A stretch of 34,288 nucleotides of DNA from Pirellula sp. (GCA_021736575.1 JAIPFP010000038.1:1-34288); one strand, 5' to 3'. Positions 1 to 8,408 are shown, counted from the stretch's first letter. Notes: generated by a model from the sequence alone, not told the origin. Made by a program: numbers and translations.

Positions 1-28
1 ATAGTTGGCATTAGCCTGCTCCGTTCCG

Positions 29-3000
29 CTACTTAACAATGAGTTCGCCGTTCATAACCATCCAATGACCTGGGAATGTACACAAATAGGGATATCGTCC
101 CGGCTTCTTTGGGGCTTCGAAGAATATGGAGAACTCTTCCTTTGGGTTGACGATATCGGTGTAGCAAATCACGTCCTTGCTCTCCGGGACGTAGTGTCGC
201 AAGTAAGCGTCTGGATCATTAACCAATCGATTCGTCATTTCTCCAATCTTCTCAAGCGTCCCAGGTTGGAGCAGCGCCCAGTTGTGTGGAACCACGTCTG
301 GATTTGCAAACGTAAGCTTGATCTTTTCGCCCGCCTTCACTTCAAGTGTCTTGGTCGAAAATTGCAAGTTATCTCTCGATTCAATCCTTACCGCCCTTGC
401 TTGGCCGATTGGTTTTAGCCAAGGGTTTGGAATGCTCCGGTTGAGCCATTCCAAATCACGAGTCATCGGATGGGGCTGCAAGACTTTCTCTTTTTGGGGC
501 TGATAGTTCGCAATATCGGTGCGATCGTTGTCCATGGCGTGCACGGTCGCAAACAGTTCTTGCCATTCTTCTTTTGCAACTTGAACTCGCAGGTGCAGTT
601 GACTGCACAATTGGAGTTCAGGAATCTCAAGGAACAGAGTGAAGCCATCATCGAGGACGTGCGAGGCGGCGATCGTCAACGCATCATGGCCGATCATGGG
701 TGGATGCAAAACAGAGTATTCCTTCGACCCATAACCGGGCGAGTAGCGGTAGTTCCAGCATTGTGCAAAATGAAGCGAAGCTTTCTCCGCATAGTCGCCG
801 TCAATCGGCTTGCGAAATCGAATCGCAATTCCGTTTCCGTGGACATGGAAACCGCTGGGCATTTGGACATCCTGGCCCGTATAGCGAAGTCGCTGAAAAC
901 AACCCGGATCGGGCGTATACGATCCCCAACCGTTCATGCCAGATAGATAGAGCAAACCGTCTTTCTTGTTGACGTGAGCGCGATGCACTCCAGAACGGTA
1001 TTCGCCTGGCAAAACAACCACGGCTCCTTGCCATCTTTCGCCGACTTGATCTCGCAAAACCAAAAAGGCTCGGCCGGCACCGTACGAGGTATGCACCATG
1101 TTCTCATTCAAAGGTCCCATTCGAGCATCATCGACCCAGACTTGTCCGCCGCTCGAATTGTCTAACCCGCGAGGCAAATACAAGAGTGGCAGTTCAATCT
1201 GTTGACCTTCGCGCGGCCCCTTGTGACCGTAAAAGGGTGGGGGATTGGATTCAAAGTCCGCTGCTTGGCTGGATCTACTGCTCTTCGGGCTAATTTGGTA
1301 GATCATCGAGGCGGGAGTCCAATCTCCTTCGGAAGCGGGCATCGTCAATGTTCCGTCGGGGAGAATTCCGAAACCGTCTGGATTTCGGAGGCCGGTCGCG
1401 ATCACTCTAGCATCTTTGCCATCGCTCGAAATTTGAACGATCCCTTGATTGCCGGACGCGATGTAGAAGTTGCCAAGCGAATCTCGCTGCAAGCCACAAA
1501 TGTAGTCGTGCCCACCGGGCGAGGTTTTGAACGCATTCGAAAAACACTCATACCAGTCGCATTCACCGTCCCCGTTTAGATCGTTGAGGCGAGTGATTTG
1601 ATTTCGACCAAGCACATAGATTCGGTCCTCATGAACGACCACGCCTAATGCTTGGTGCAAACCGCTTGCAATGCGACGCCAACTCGCTCTCGAATCGACC
1701 CGTGGAACTAGTTTTTCGTTCGACTTGCTCGGGTCGTACGCGATTCCTTGAACACGCCACACGTCGCCCTGCAACGTGACTACGATTGCCGACCCGTCGC
1801 TAAGAAATGCGTGATCGCCACAATACAATAGTGTCTTCCAAGGATTGTTGAGCGGTAAACCGATCGTGTCGATCGCAAACCCATCGCCCGTGCCAAGCGT
1901 TATCGGAGTATCGATCGTTTGCGGCCATTGAGGGGGGCCACCCACTAGGAGATTTCGCAGTGGATGTGTCGTCTTCGGTGCAACAATTCGTTTGAGCGTT
2001 CCCTTTGCGATGGATGGCGCATCGATGTACTCGATTCCATTTACCAAATAGGAAAACAAGATTTGGTCGCGATGGACGTAATAGCCACGATATTGAATCT
2101 GAGCGTTCGCGAACTGTGGCATCAGCTCCCGAATCGATCGCGTCTCTTTGGAAAGTCCCTGTTCGTTCCCCAAAATTCGCACCCCGTCCATCAGTCCATG
2201 TCGCACGTTGGAGTACCTGACGAATCCGCCGGTCCAGAATTTTTCATAAGCAAACGACTCTGGGTTAAAGCAAGCGGACCAAGCTCGATTGGGCCCAACG
2301 CGAAAGCAGACGGCTCTCGCAATGGGCTTGGGATTTGTGACTAGGACATTGCACAAGACCAGCCCTTGAACCGATGCATTCATCTCCTCGCCTTGCCAAT
2401 AGGCTTCATCTTGGTTGCCCCAATGCCCGAACGTCGCACCATCCACTCCTGGAAACTGAGCCAGCAACTTAGGACGATTGACTTGTCCGGAGAAAAACGT
2501 GGCTTGCTTGGTGTAAAAGTCATAGATGCGGTCACGATTGACTCGCTCGGTCCGAGCGGGGTGTTGTTCCGGATGAATGGGCTCGCGAACCAGCGGAAAG
2601 GTGGCTGGCTCATGGGTGTTTGCAGATCGAACGGTCGCTTCGATGGCGGGCAAGTCAATATCGGCTCTCGTTCCGAGTCCGACCAAAAACGCCAACAGAT
2701 CGGCTTGATTCTGGTCGGTAAGCGAATCGACCAAGCCCATCGGCATCAACGAAAGTCCGTCGGCTCGTCTTTCAATTTCCGCACGATCGATTTGGGTCAA
2801 AACCTGAGTTGCAGGGTCCTTTAAAACCAGTGTTTTTTCCGTGGAATCCTTATTCGAAATGTAGCCTGTCAAGAACACTCCATCGGTCGTTTCGATTTTG
2901 ACACTTTGGTATTCAGGAGCCACCAAACGGTTTGGCCAAAGCAAACTTTCGGCCAACTGCGATGGTGTTCGTTGTTTCGAAGTTAGGGAGAGATCTGGTC

Positions 3001-3307
3001 CAATGATGCCTCCGGCGGATCCAATTCGATGGCATGAAAAACATGCGGCTTTGGCTTGCGTATAAACGCTTAAGCCGCGTTCAAAATTTCCGCTTGTCGA
3101 GGATCGTAGAACAAGATCATCGACTTTTTCCTGCGAGAAAGGCTCTGATGCTACAGGGTCCGTGGACTGGCCAGTCGCACAAGCAAACGGTATCAACGCG
3201 GAAAAAAGTGCAATAAGGCGAGTGGCAGAATGAAATCTAGCAGTCCACGGTTCCAACGCGGGGAGCGAGAGGACGCTGGAGAGTTCATAGTGATCTTGTG
3301 CTTGCAT
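29..3307 (-). CDS. Secreted heme c / DUF6797-like / azurin-like copper fusion protein
   Basis: This is probably an extracytoplasmic electron-transfer or sugar-oxidising protein of the large planctomycete cytochrome family. From the ATG at 3307 it has 1092 residues. A hydrophobic stretch at residues 30-43 ends near ACA-TGQ and looks like a signal peptide. The heme c motif CFSCH lies at residues 89-93, inside a planctomycete-type heme-binding domain of about 130 residues. A DUF6797-like region with FGHWGNQ follows, then beta-propeller-like sequence. The last 100 residues resemble azurin or plastocyanin: PHNW supplies one His, and CTFPGHW with a later Met gives Cys1076, His1081 and Met1085 in azurin spacing. 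An upstream TTG at 3340 stays in frame but would lengthen an already long N-terminus, so I chose the ATG. The copper and heme residues are visible; the substrate is unknown. Confidence 0.82.
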   Translation of the reverse strand: MQAQDHYELSSVLSLPALEPWTARFHSATRLIALFSALIPFACATGQSTDPVASEPFSQEKVDDLVLRSSTSGNFERGLSVYTQAKAACFSCHRIGSAGGIIGPDLSLTSKQRTPSQLAESLLWPNRLVAPEYQSVKIETTDGVFLTGYISNKDSTEKTLVLKDPATQVLTQIDRAEIERRADGLSLMPMGLVDSLTDQNQADLLAFLVGLGTRADIDLPAIEATVRSANTHEPATFPLVREPIHPEQHPARTERVNRDRIYDFYTKQATFFSGQVNRPKLLAQFPGVDGATFGHWGNQDEAYWQGEEMNASVQGLVLCNVLVTNPKPIARAVCFRVGPNRAWSACFNPESFAYEKFWTGGFVRYSNVRHGLMDGVRILGNEQGLSKETRSIRELMPQFANAQIQYRGYYVHRDQILFSYLVNGIEYIDAPSIAKGTLKRIVAPKTTHPLRNLLVGGPPQWPQTIDTPITLGTGDGFAIDTIGLPLNNPWKTLLYCGDHAFLSDGSAIVVTLQGDVWRVQGIAYDPSKSNEKLVPRVDSRASWRRIASGLHQALGVVVHEDRIYVLGRNQITRLNDLNGDGECDWYECFSNAFKTSPGGHDYICGLQRDSLGNFYIASGNQGIVQISSDGKDARVIATGLRNPDGFGILPDGTLTMPASEGDWTPASMIYQISPKSSRSSQAADFESNPPPFYGHKGPREGQQIELPLLYLPRGLDNSSGGQVWVDDARMGPLNENMVHTSYGAGRAFLVLRDQVGERWQGAVVVLPGEYRSGVHRAHVNKKDGLLYLSGMNGWGSYTPDPGCFQRLRYTGQDVQMPSGFHVHGNGIAIRFRKPIDGDYAEKASLHFAQCWNYRYSPGYGSKEYSVLHPPMIGHDALTIAASHVLDDGFTLFLEIPELQLCSQLHLRVQVAKEEWQELFATVHAMDNDRTDIANYQPQKEKVLQPHPMTRDLEWLNRSIPNPWLKPIGQARAVRIESRDNLQFSTKTLEVKAGEKIKLTFANPDVVPHNWALLQPGTLEKIGEMTNRLVNDPDAYLRHYVPESKDVICYTDIVNPKEEFSIFFEAPKKPGRYPYLCTFPGHWMVMNGELIVK

Positions 3308-3339
3308 TCCACGAAGTTCTATATTGAGGGAGTTTTGCA

Positions 3340-4341
3340 ATGGTTAGGTCGAGTTGGAATAAGCTGCTCGTCCTTTATTCTAGCGAATGGGAAAGATCGA
3401 TGCCTTACGACTGGATAGTCAATCGCTGGCGAATCTTGAATAAAGTCAGTCAGTTCGGGATGATGATACTGTTTTTCTCCGTGCGGCTGGTATACGGTCA
3501 GGAACCCACCAAGCCTGTTTCAAATTTGCCCGACATGAGCGATTTCTTTGATACCGTACTTGAAAACATTCCAGTAGAGGAAAGGCCAACCACGCAAAAC
3601 TTAGCTTTGCCGGACTCGTTGGACCAAGTGATTGTGCCGGCCACTGCAGATGAAAAGCAGGAGTTGTCGTCTTGGGTACGATGGTTGGTGCTGCGCAATC
3701 TGCCCCCCAATTTTGAAGACAATCGAAAATGGGGTACGAAAAAAGAAGTATTCGATGGGATCGATTTTCGACGTGAAGGTTGGAAAGTGGAGACCAAACG
3801 CAAGAAGAAGACCGTCAATCATGGGACTTGGTCTCGCTATTTCATTGAGTTCATTGAGCCTGCAGATAAGCTGCAAGTAAACATTCGGCAGATTGAGTTT
3901 CCGCCAAAAGGGTCGATTCGAGTTGTCACTCAAGTCGTCGCCCCAATGAAACTATTTGGCAGAGTTAGCCAATGGCAACGCGATTTTCAATGGATCAGTA
4001 TCTCAACCAATGCGGAAGCGACCGTTGAGCTCAACGTCGCGTGCGATATTCAAGTCCTCATGAACCCGTTGAAGATCCCTCCGGATGTGGAATTTCGACC
4101 TGTTGTGACGGACGCCACGGTGTTGCTGCAGGAGTTTAGCGTGCAGCGCATTAGTCAGATTCACGGCCCGTTGGCTGAACTTTTGGGAAAGGGAATACGA
4201 GAAGTATTGGACAATCGGCTTGAGGACTATCGGGAAAAATTAGTCATCAAAATGAATAGCGAGATTGCAAAGCAGCAGGGTAAGCTGAAACTTTCTTTTC
4301 AAGATTGGTTGCAAACATCCGTCAAAAAGAAGGTGGAATAG
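3340..4341 (+). CDS. Secreted hypothetical protein
   Basis: I do not recognise this family. The product has 333 residues from the ATG at 3340, or 313 from the in-frame ATG at 3400. The hydrophobic segment MMILFFSVRLVYGQ looks like a signal-peptide core with cleavage after VYG. The 3400 start gives a more normal signal peptide, while 3340 has a better GAGGGAG ribosome-binding sequence 7 bases upstream, so the start is unresolved. The rest is soluble, mixed alpha/beta in character, with many Lys and Arg residues and a likely C-terminal amphipathic helix. It is divergent from the heme/copper protein and their 5' ends lie only about 30-90 bases apart, so they may share a regulatory region. No catalytic motif is visible. 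Confidence 0.7.
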   Translation: MVRSSWNKLLVLYSSEWERSMPYDWIVNRWRILNKVSQFGMMILFFSVRLVYGQEPTKPVSNLPDMSDFFDTVLENIPVEERPTTQNLALPDSLDQVIVPATADEKQELSSWVRWLVLRNLPPNFEDNRKWGTKKEVFDGIDFRREGWKVETKRKKKTVNHGTWSRYFIEFIEPADKLQVNIRQIEFPPKGSIRVVTQVVAPMKLFGRVSQWQRDFQWISISTNAEATVELNVACDIQVLMNPLKIPPDVEFRPVVTDATVLLQEFSVQRISQIHGPLAELLGKGIREVLDNRLEDYREKLVIKMNSEIAKQQGKLKLSFQDWLQTSVKKKVE

Positions 4342-4394
4342 CCCTTTTTGGGGGTTTGCGAGGAGAAACGCGTTAGTCTCGGTTCCTTGGACGT

Positions 4395-4422
4395 TTGACA
4401 CTTTGGGATGGGCCAATAGAAT
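4395..4422 (+). promoter_or_regulatory. Sigma70-type promoter for the tat genes
   Basis: A perfect -35 box TTGACA (4395-4400) is followed after 16 bases by TAGAAT (4417-4422), which matches the -10 consensus at five of six positions. It would start a transcript near 4429, about 65 bases before the first tatA-like start codon. It is called from sequence only. Confidence 0.5.
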
Positions 4423-4493
4423 GAGAGGGTGGGATCAAGTCAGCTTTTGCAGTCCCCTACCTACTCAGCCCTCCCTCCAACTGGAACTCCCCT

Positions 4494-4670
4494 ATGTTCG
4501 GCATTGGCCAAACCGAGTTGTTGATATTCTTGGTAGTTGCCATGGTGCTCTTTGGCAGCGCTCGGTTACCTACGTTGATGAGGAATCTTGGTCGAAGTGC
4601 AACCGAATTCAAAAAAGGTATGCGCGACGAGGATTCAGATTCGACAACTGACTCAGACAAAAAGAGCTAG
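4494..4670 (+). CDS. tatA: Sec-independent translocase protein TatA/TatE type, short
   Basis: This is a TatA-family subunit of the twin-arginine translocase, which forms the membrane pore that exports folded proteins. The 58-residue product starts MFGIGQTELLIFLVVAMVLF, a single membrane helix of about 15 residues. The family's FG hinge (LFGSARLP) comes next, then an amphipathic helix (LMRNLGRSATEFKKGM) and a short acidic, Ser-rich tail ending DSDKKS. Fifty-eight residues is short for TatA but keeps all three elements. It follows a good promoter, and the next TatA-like gene starts 8 bases after its stop, so the pair should be co-transcribed. No tatC is in the window. Confidence 0.85.
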   Translation: MFGIGQTELLIFLVVAMVLFGSARLPTLMRNLGRSATEFKKGMRDEDSDSTTDSDKKS

Positions 4671-4678
4671 TTCCGCCT

Positions 4679-4933
4679 ATGTTTAATGGCATTGGCGGTT
4701 TTGAAATGGTGCTGTTCGGCATCTTGGCATTGCTCCTGTTTGGATCAAAGCTTCCCGAAGTTGCTCGCAACCTCGGTGGGACTTATCGCGGACTTAAGCG
4801 AAGTGTGGACGAGTTCAAGCGAGAGTTTCAGGCCGTTGAAACCTACGAGCCAAAATCCAGTCGGTCCGTTGCTCACGATGAACTCGAAACAACGGAAACA
4901 ACAGCTCCCAAGTTCAGGCCGCCCGACGAATAA
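4679..4933 (+). CDS. Sec-independent translocase protein TatA/TatB type
   Basis: This is a second TatA/TatB-family protein of 84 residues. It has an N-terminal helix (GGFEMVLFGILALLLFG), the FGSKLPE hinge and an amphipathic helix through VARNLGGTYRGLKRSVDEF, then a polar tail rich in Glu and Thr. A Glu sits at the membrane entrance (residue 9), as in TatB, but the length is that of TatA, so I do not assign TatA or TatB firmly. It lies 8 bases downstream of the first gene and both starts share the context CCTATGTT. Two paralogues in tandem could form mixed pores or divide the TatA and TatB roles. Confidence 0.85.
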   Translation: MFNGIGGFEMVLFGILALLLFGSKLPEVARNLGGTYRGLKRSVDEFKREFQAVETYEPKSSRSVAHDELETTETTAPKFRPPDE

Positions 4934-5298
4934 GTCTCGGTAAACTTCGTTGGATTCCAGGTTGAGCCGCCTGCGAAGGGTTGAGCCGCCTGCGAAGGGT
5001 GGCACTACCTAGGGCATGAAGGGCGTGTGAAGTGTTCATTGCGTTGGATCTTAAGTCTACCCTCAAGCGCGATACCACTGGCATTTGTACCAATTGGAAG
5101 AAGTTGGCAAATACGAAGACTGGGGAAACTTTAGCAAATACGCATGCAGACTAAGTTCTTTTCAAGTTTTGCGAGGCCGATATTGGCCAAGCGGGCTTGC
5201 AACAATGGCGAGATCGTCCGAGAATTTAGTGTGACTTGGTGGTTGGTCTCAAAGAGATCTGAGGATACCGAGCCCAACTGAACGGAGATGAAGTTGTC
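4934..5298. other. Intergenic region with one short tandem repeat
   Basis: This 365-base gap between the tat pair and the MaoC-like gene holds a perfect 19-base tandem duplication at 4962-4999. I see no convincing gene. Short open frames here (for example 5142-5279) lack family features and good start signals. A GGAG at 5283-5286 may serve the downstream gene, although at 12 bases the spacing is long. No clear promoter was found. Confidence 0.5.
4962..4999. repeat. Perfect 19-bp tandem duplication
   Basis: The 19-base unit TTGAGCCGCCTGCGAAGGG occurs twice with no gap and no mismatch. It lies 29 bases after the second tat gene. Such a clean duplication suggests recent slippage or a copy-number-variable site. 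Confidence 0.9.
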
Positions 5299-5835
5299 AT
5301 GAAATCGAACGATTCCCTTGGTTACGAACAATTGGGCGTTGGTGATAAGTGGACGAGTGAAAAGCGAGTGATAGTCGCTTCCGATCTGGTTTCTTTTGCC
5401 GAACTGACCGGCGATCATGATCCACTTCATACCGATCCTGAGTTCGCCGCGACTGGCCCGTTCGGTCGTCCCGTTGCGCATGGATTGTTGGGGCTCTCAA
5501 TCCTGGCAGGCCTGAGTTCAAATGCTCCGTCCGTTTTGACCGCGGCGTTGGTCGACATCCGCAGTTGGAGTTTTTCGAAGCCAGTTTTCGTTGGGGATTC
5601 GCTGTACGCCATAACTGAGATCATCGACTTGCGAGCACGAGGCCGGAGACATGGAGAGGTGCATTGGTACCGACAACTCTTCAATCAGCATGGCGAAAGA
5701 GTTCAGGATGGCATCTTGGTTACACTCGTATCTCGAAGAGTGCCGTTGCCTACCAAGAAGACTCAAATGTCCCTTTTGGAGCGGGCAGAGTCGTCATTAG
5801 AGTCTGCAAACGGTGAGGCGGTCGGCACTTTTTAG
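5299..5835 (+). CDS. MaoC-like (R)-specific enoyl-CoA hydratase family protein
   Basis: This is a hot-dog-fold hydratase of the MaoC/PhaJ family. These enzymes add water to trans-2-enoyl-CoA or act as dehydratases in fatty-acid, polyester or side-chain metabolism. The product has 178 residues. The hydratase motif runs from FAELTGDHDPLH to GRPVAHGLL, with Asp39 and His44 in the positions of the catalytic Asp-His pair of the Aeromonas PhaJ enzyme. The C-terminal 30 residues beyond the fold are polar and probably disordered. It stands alone in a small plus-strand group, and no thioesterase or polyester synthase is next to it, so the substrate cannot be named. Confidence 0.85.
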   Translation: MKSNDSLGYEQLGVGDKWTSEKRVIVASDLVSFAELTGDHDPLHTDPEFAATGPFGRPVAHGLLGLSILAGLSSNAPSVLTAALVDIRSWSFSKPVFVGDSLYAITEIIDLRARGRRHGEVHWYRQLFNQHGERVQDGILVTLVSRRVPLPTKKTQMSLLERAESSLESANGEAVGTF

Positions 5836-5941
5836 TCGTTGACGCATTCAAAGTTGCTTTGTTGGACTATGATTGAACGAATTCCAAGTCCATCAGTCTG
5901 CTGCCCGCCTTAATTGAAACGCTGTAACGAAGCTCATCCCC

Positions 5942-6295
5942 ATGCAACATTTGGATCATCTCAAGAATTTGGTCATTATGGCCTCCGCCGACGGCTCGCT
6001 TTCGGAGAGCGAAATTGCGCTTTTGGTCGATCGTTGTAGCGAGATGGGATTGCACGAAGCAGATCTCGGGAAAGCGGTTGCTTATGCTTTGAGCGACAGC
6101 GCCTCACTCAAGCTGCCGACAGAAAAGAGCGAACAAGTAGCGATGCTAACCGATTTGGTTCGTATTATGGCTGCGGATGGCAAGTTAAGCGAAGTTGAGA
6201 AAAGGTTATTCGCGTTAGCTGCCGCAAAAATGGGAATTGAGCGAAAGGAACTCGACGACCTCATCGATAAGCTTGTAGGCAAACCTGCGACTTGA
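5942..6295 (+). CDS. TerB-like domain protein
   Basis: This is a small helical protein of 117 residues resembling TerB/DjlA-type domains, which occur in tellurite-resistance and other stress proteins. Two similar halves can be seen. Each carries an acidic motif in which MA is followed by DG and SE (MASADGSLSESE at about residues 13-24 and MAADGKLSEVE at about 76-86), typical of the metal-binding helices of TerB. There is no signal peptide, so it is probably cytoplasmic. Its TGA stop is immediately followed by the ATG of the AtzG-like gene, which suggests one operon with the amidase. A role in tellurite resistance should not be assumed. Confidence 0.75.
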   Translation: MQHLDHLKNLVIMASADGSLSESEIALLVDRCSEMGLHEADLGKAVAYALSDSASLKLPTEKSEQVAMLTDLVRIMAADGKLSEVEKRLFALAAAKMGIERKELDDLIDKLVGKPAT

Positions 6296-6484
6296 ATGTT
6301 GATGCAAAGCGAACCCAAATCCTTCCAAATCGATGTATCTAAGTTGTTGGATCTTTGTATCCCCGACGAGTGCGTTGCCGGGATTGAGACCAGCCTCGAA
6401 TTGCTCCGAAATCATGCTCGCATCCTCGATGCATACGTTTTGCAAGTTGAAATCGAAGCGGTCAACGATGGGGACCAAAACTGA
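6296..6484 (+). CDS. AtzG-like small amidase subunit
   Basis: This 62-residue protein resembles AtzG (DUF4089-like), the small GatC-like partner that wraps around the amidase AtzE. The segment LLDLCIPDECVAGIETSLEL and the following HARILDAYVL match the AtzG pattern of a short helix with LxI, then Glu, a hydrophobic helix and a final acidic or Phe/Tyr-Val-Leu stretch. Its stop overlaps the amidase start by one base (TGATG), a common sign of translational coupling between subunits. The ATG abuts the TerB-like gene. The call rests on pattern and context, since proteins this short are hard to place. Confidence 0.65.
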   Translation: MLMQSEPKSFQIDVSKLLDLCIPDECVAGIETSLELLRNHARILDAYVLQVEIEAVNDGDQN

Positions 6485-7833
6485 TGCCTCTTGGAGCCGA
6501 CGCTTCTGCCATTGTGATCGCCGAGAAAGTGCGATGTGGAGCAATAAGCGCACAACGTATCGTCGAAGATGTCTTGGCGGATATCCAAATTCGAAATGCC
6601 TCGTTCAATTGCTTTACGCGTGTCCTAGCCGAAACGGCTCGCAAAGCAGCAAAGGTCATTGATCAAAAAGTCATGGATGGTGTTGACCCAGGCCCACTGG
6701 CGGGCGTTCCGTTTGGAGCGAAAGACCTATTCGATATCGCTGGAATCCCAACGACAGCCGGTGCCAAACTGCGGCTCAATGCACCACCCGCAAAATCCGA
6801 TGCAGAAGTCGTCGCTCGGCTAAAACGTGCCGGAGCAATTCTCATCGGCACACTCAACATGGATGAGTTTGCATACGGGTTCGCAACGGTGAACGCACAT
6901 TTTGGCCCCACTCGCAACCCGCACGATCCATCCCGTTTGGCGGGTGGGTCGTCTGGTGGGTCGGCTGCAGCAGTCGCCGCTGGCCTAGTACCAATCGCAT
7001 TAGGTTCCGATACAAACGGATCGATACGTGTGCCGGCATCGCTATGCGGAATATGGGGGATTCGTCCTGCAGATAACGTCATACCGATGAACGGTGTTTT
7101 TCCTTTCGTCGAGATCCTCGATACGGTTGGTCCATTCGCTCGCTCTTTGGCCGAGCTTGTTTTGGTTTACGACTTATTGTCCGATTCCAAACGATCCTCC
7201 AGTGACCTCCAGCCACGAGTCGCTCGACTGGATGGCTGGTTTGAACGCAATGCGGACCCAGAGGCCTTGCAAGCCGTTGATGCGGTGATGAAGCATGTGG
7301 GATCGTATGCTGTGGCCAAGATGCCCGAGGCGGAGGCGGCCCGATCCGCGTCGCATTTGATGACAGCAGCGCAGGGCGGTGCATTTCATCTTGAATCGCT
7401 TCGTCATCACGCAATCGACTACGATCCAGCGGTACGCGATCGGCTTTTGGCGGGAACCATGCTGCCCGCCGGAAACTATTTGAAAGCGATTGCATTTCGA
7501 ACGTACTATCGCGACAAGATCCGAGAGCTTTTCAAGCGGTTCGATATTCTGATTGCACCATCAACACCCGTCGTTGCGCCGCGAATCGATCAAGCGACCA
7601 TGATCGTTGACGGAAAACCTGCCCAGGCTCGCGCGAATTTGGGACTCTATACTCAGCCCCTCAGCCTCGCGGGAATCCCAATCGTTTCTGCACCCTTGAA
7701 TCGTCCAGGTAGGTTGCCGTTTGGGTTGCAATTTGCGACATGGCCCGGACGAGAGGGGATGCTCTTTCAACTTCTCTCGCAACTTGAGTCCGACGGTTTT
7801 CTGGGTGCTCATGCCCCACCCTCTGAGTTCTAG
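6484..7833 (+). CDS. Amidase, AtzE-like (1-carboxybiuret hydrolase type)
   Basis: This is an amidase-signature hydrolase of 449 residues. The Ser-cis-Ser-Lys triad is complete: Lys80 in FGAKDLFD, Ser156 in GGSSGGS and nucleophile Ser180 in DTNGSIRVPAS. MDEFAYGF and GPTRNPHD are also typical of AtzE, which hydrolyses 1-carboxybiuret in cyanuric acid breakdown and works with AtzG. The adjacent AtzG-like gene strengthens that subfamily call over GatA of the tRNA amidotransferase; no gatB is present. No cyanuric acid hydrolase or allophanate hydrolase lies in the window, so the true substrate may be another small amide. Expected location is the cytoplasm. Confidence 0.8.
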   Translation: MPLGADASAIVIAEKVRCGAISAQRIVEDVLADIQIRNASFNCFTRVLAETARKAAKVIDQKVMDGVDPGPLAGVPFGAKDLFDIAGIPTTAGAKLRLNAPPAKSDAEVVARLKRAGAILIGTLNMDEFAYGFATVNAHFGPTRNPHDPSRLAGGSSGGSAAAVAAGLVPIALGSDTNGSIRVPASLCGIWGIRPADNVIPMNGVFPFVEILDTVGPFARSLAELVLVYDLLSDSKRSSSDLQPRVARLDGWFERNADPEALQAVDAVMKHVGSYAVAKMPEAEAARSASHLMTAAQGGAFHLESLRHHAIDYDPAVRDRLLAGTMLPAGNYLKAIAFRTYYRDKIRELFKRFDILIAPSTPVVAPRIDQATMIVDGKPAQARANLGLYTQPLSLAGIPIVSAPLNRPGRLPFGLQFATWPGREGMLFQLLSQLESDGFLGAHAPPSEF

Positions 7834-7877
7834 CAGTTAAAACGGCGTGGGGTAGCTAGAAATCTACGTGTAAACTA

Positions 7878-8378
7878 CTATCCTGCCGTATAGAGATGGT
7901 TGACTAGAGCGGCCAACCAAATCGCCGTTAAAATGGAAATGCTACACCAGGCAGCGTAGATCCAAAATTTAGTCGACGTATATGAGTACGCCATTGACTG
8001 AGTAGGCTGCGTTACTCGTCGAATAAAAGTCTCCCGATCGTGTAAGTTGTCAAACATGCCTGTTTGCGAAGCTTCCAGCAACCCGTATTGAATCGAAAAT
8101 TCCAATACACCATACAAGACATGGCGCCGTCCAGCCGCATCGATTCCGATCGCTTCGAAACACCAAAGCTGTCTGCCAAACTCACTTTCGGACTCGTCGA
8201 CTAAATGGACGTGTCTCAGATTCTCAATCCGCGACTGGTCTGGGCAGAACGCAAGACGCGTTAAGCAATGATGAGCGTGCTCGGAAGCCGCTTGCCATAT
8301 TTGTCTCGAAAATTGTATTTTGTCAGTCTTGGTCATAGTTTCGATTCCTTCGTACTCTAAAGGCACATCTTCCGCCAT
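7878..8378 (-). CDS. Hypothetical protein with C-terminal membrane helix
   Basis: I do not recognise this 166-residue protein. It has a soluble N-terminal part of about 130 residues (with Cys, His and acidic residues but no clear metal motif) and one hydrophobic helix at the C-terminus (IYAAWCSISILTAIWLAALV), so it may be a tail-anchored membrane protein. It is transcribed away from the histidine kinase gene, and a perfect TATAAT at 8414-8409 on the minus strand sits about 30 bases before its ATG. The in-frame Met at residue 15 is an alternative start. Function is unknown. Confidence 0.6.
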   Translation of the reverse strand: MAEDVPLEYEGIETMTKTDKIQFSRQIWQAASEHAHHCLTRLAFCPDQSRIENLRHVHLVDESESEFGRQLWCFEAIGIDAAGRRHVLYGVLEFSIQYGLLEASQTGMFDNLHDRETFIRRVTQPTQSMAYSYTSTKFWIYAAWCSISILTAIWLAALVNHLYTAG

Positions 8379-8408
8379 TGAAGTGCATCTTATTCGATCA
8401 ATCCATTC

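Noticed and set aside
470-946. Open frames on the plus strand inside the heme/copper gene
   Set aside because: They lie opposite a long gene with clear domains and have no recognisable features.
4342-4394. Terminator after the secreted unknown protein
   Set aside because: There is a T-run but no stable stem before it.
5131-5481. Open frame on the minus strand before the MaoC-like gene
   Set aside because: It overlaps the MaoC-like coding region and shows no family pattern, and the gap portion has no gene signals.
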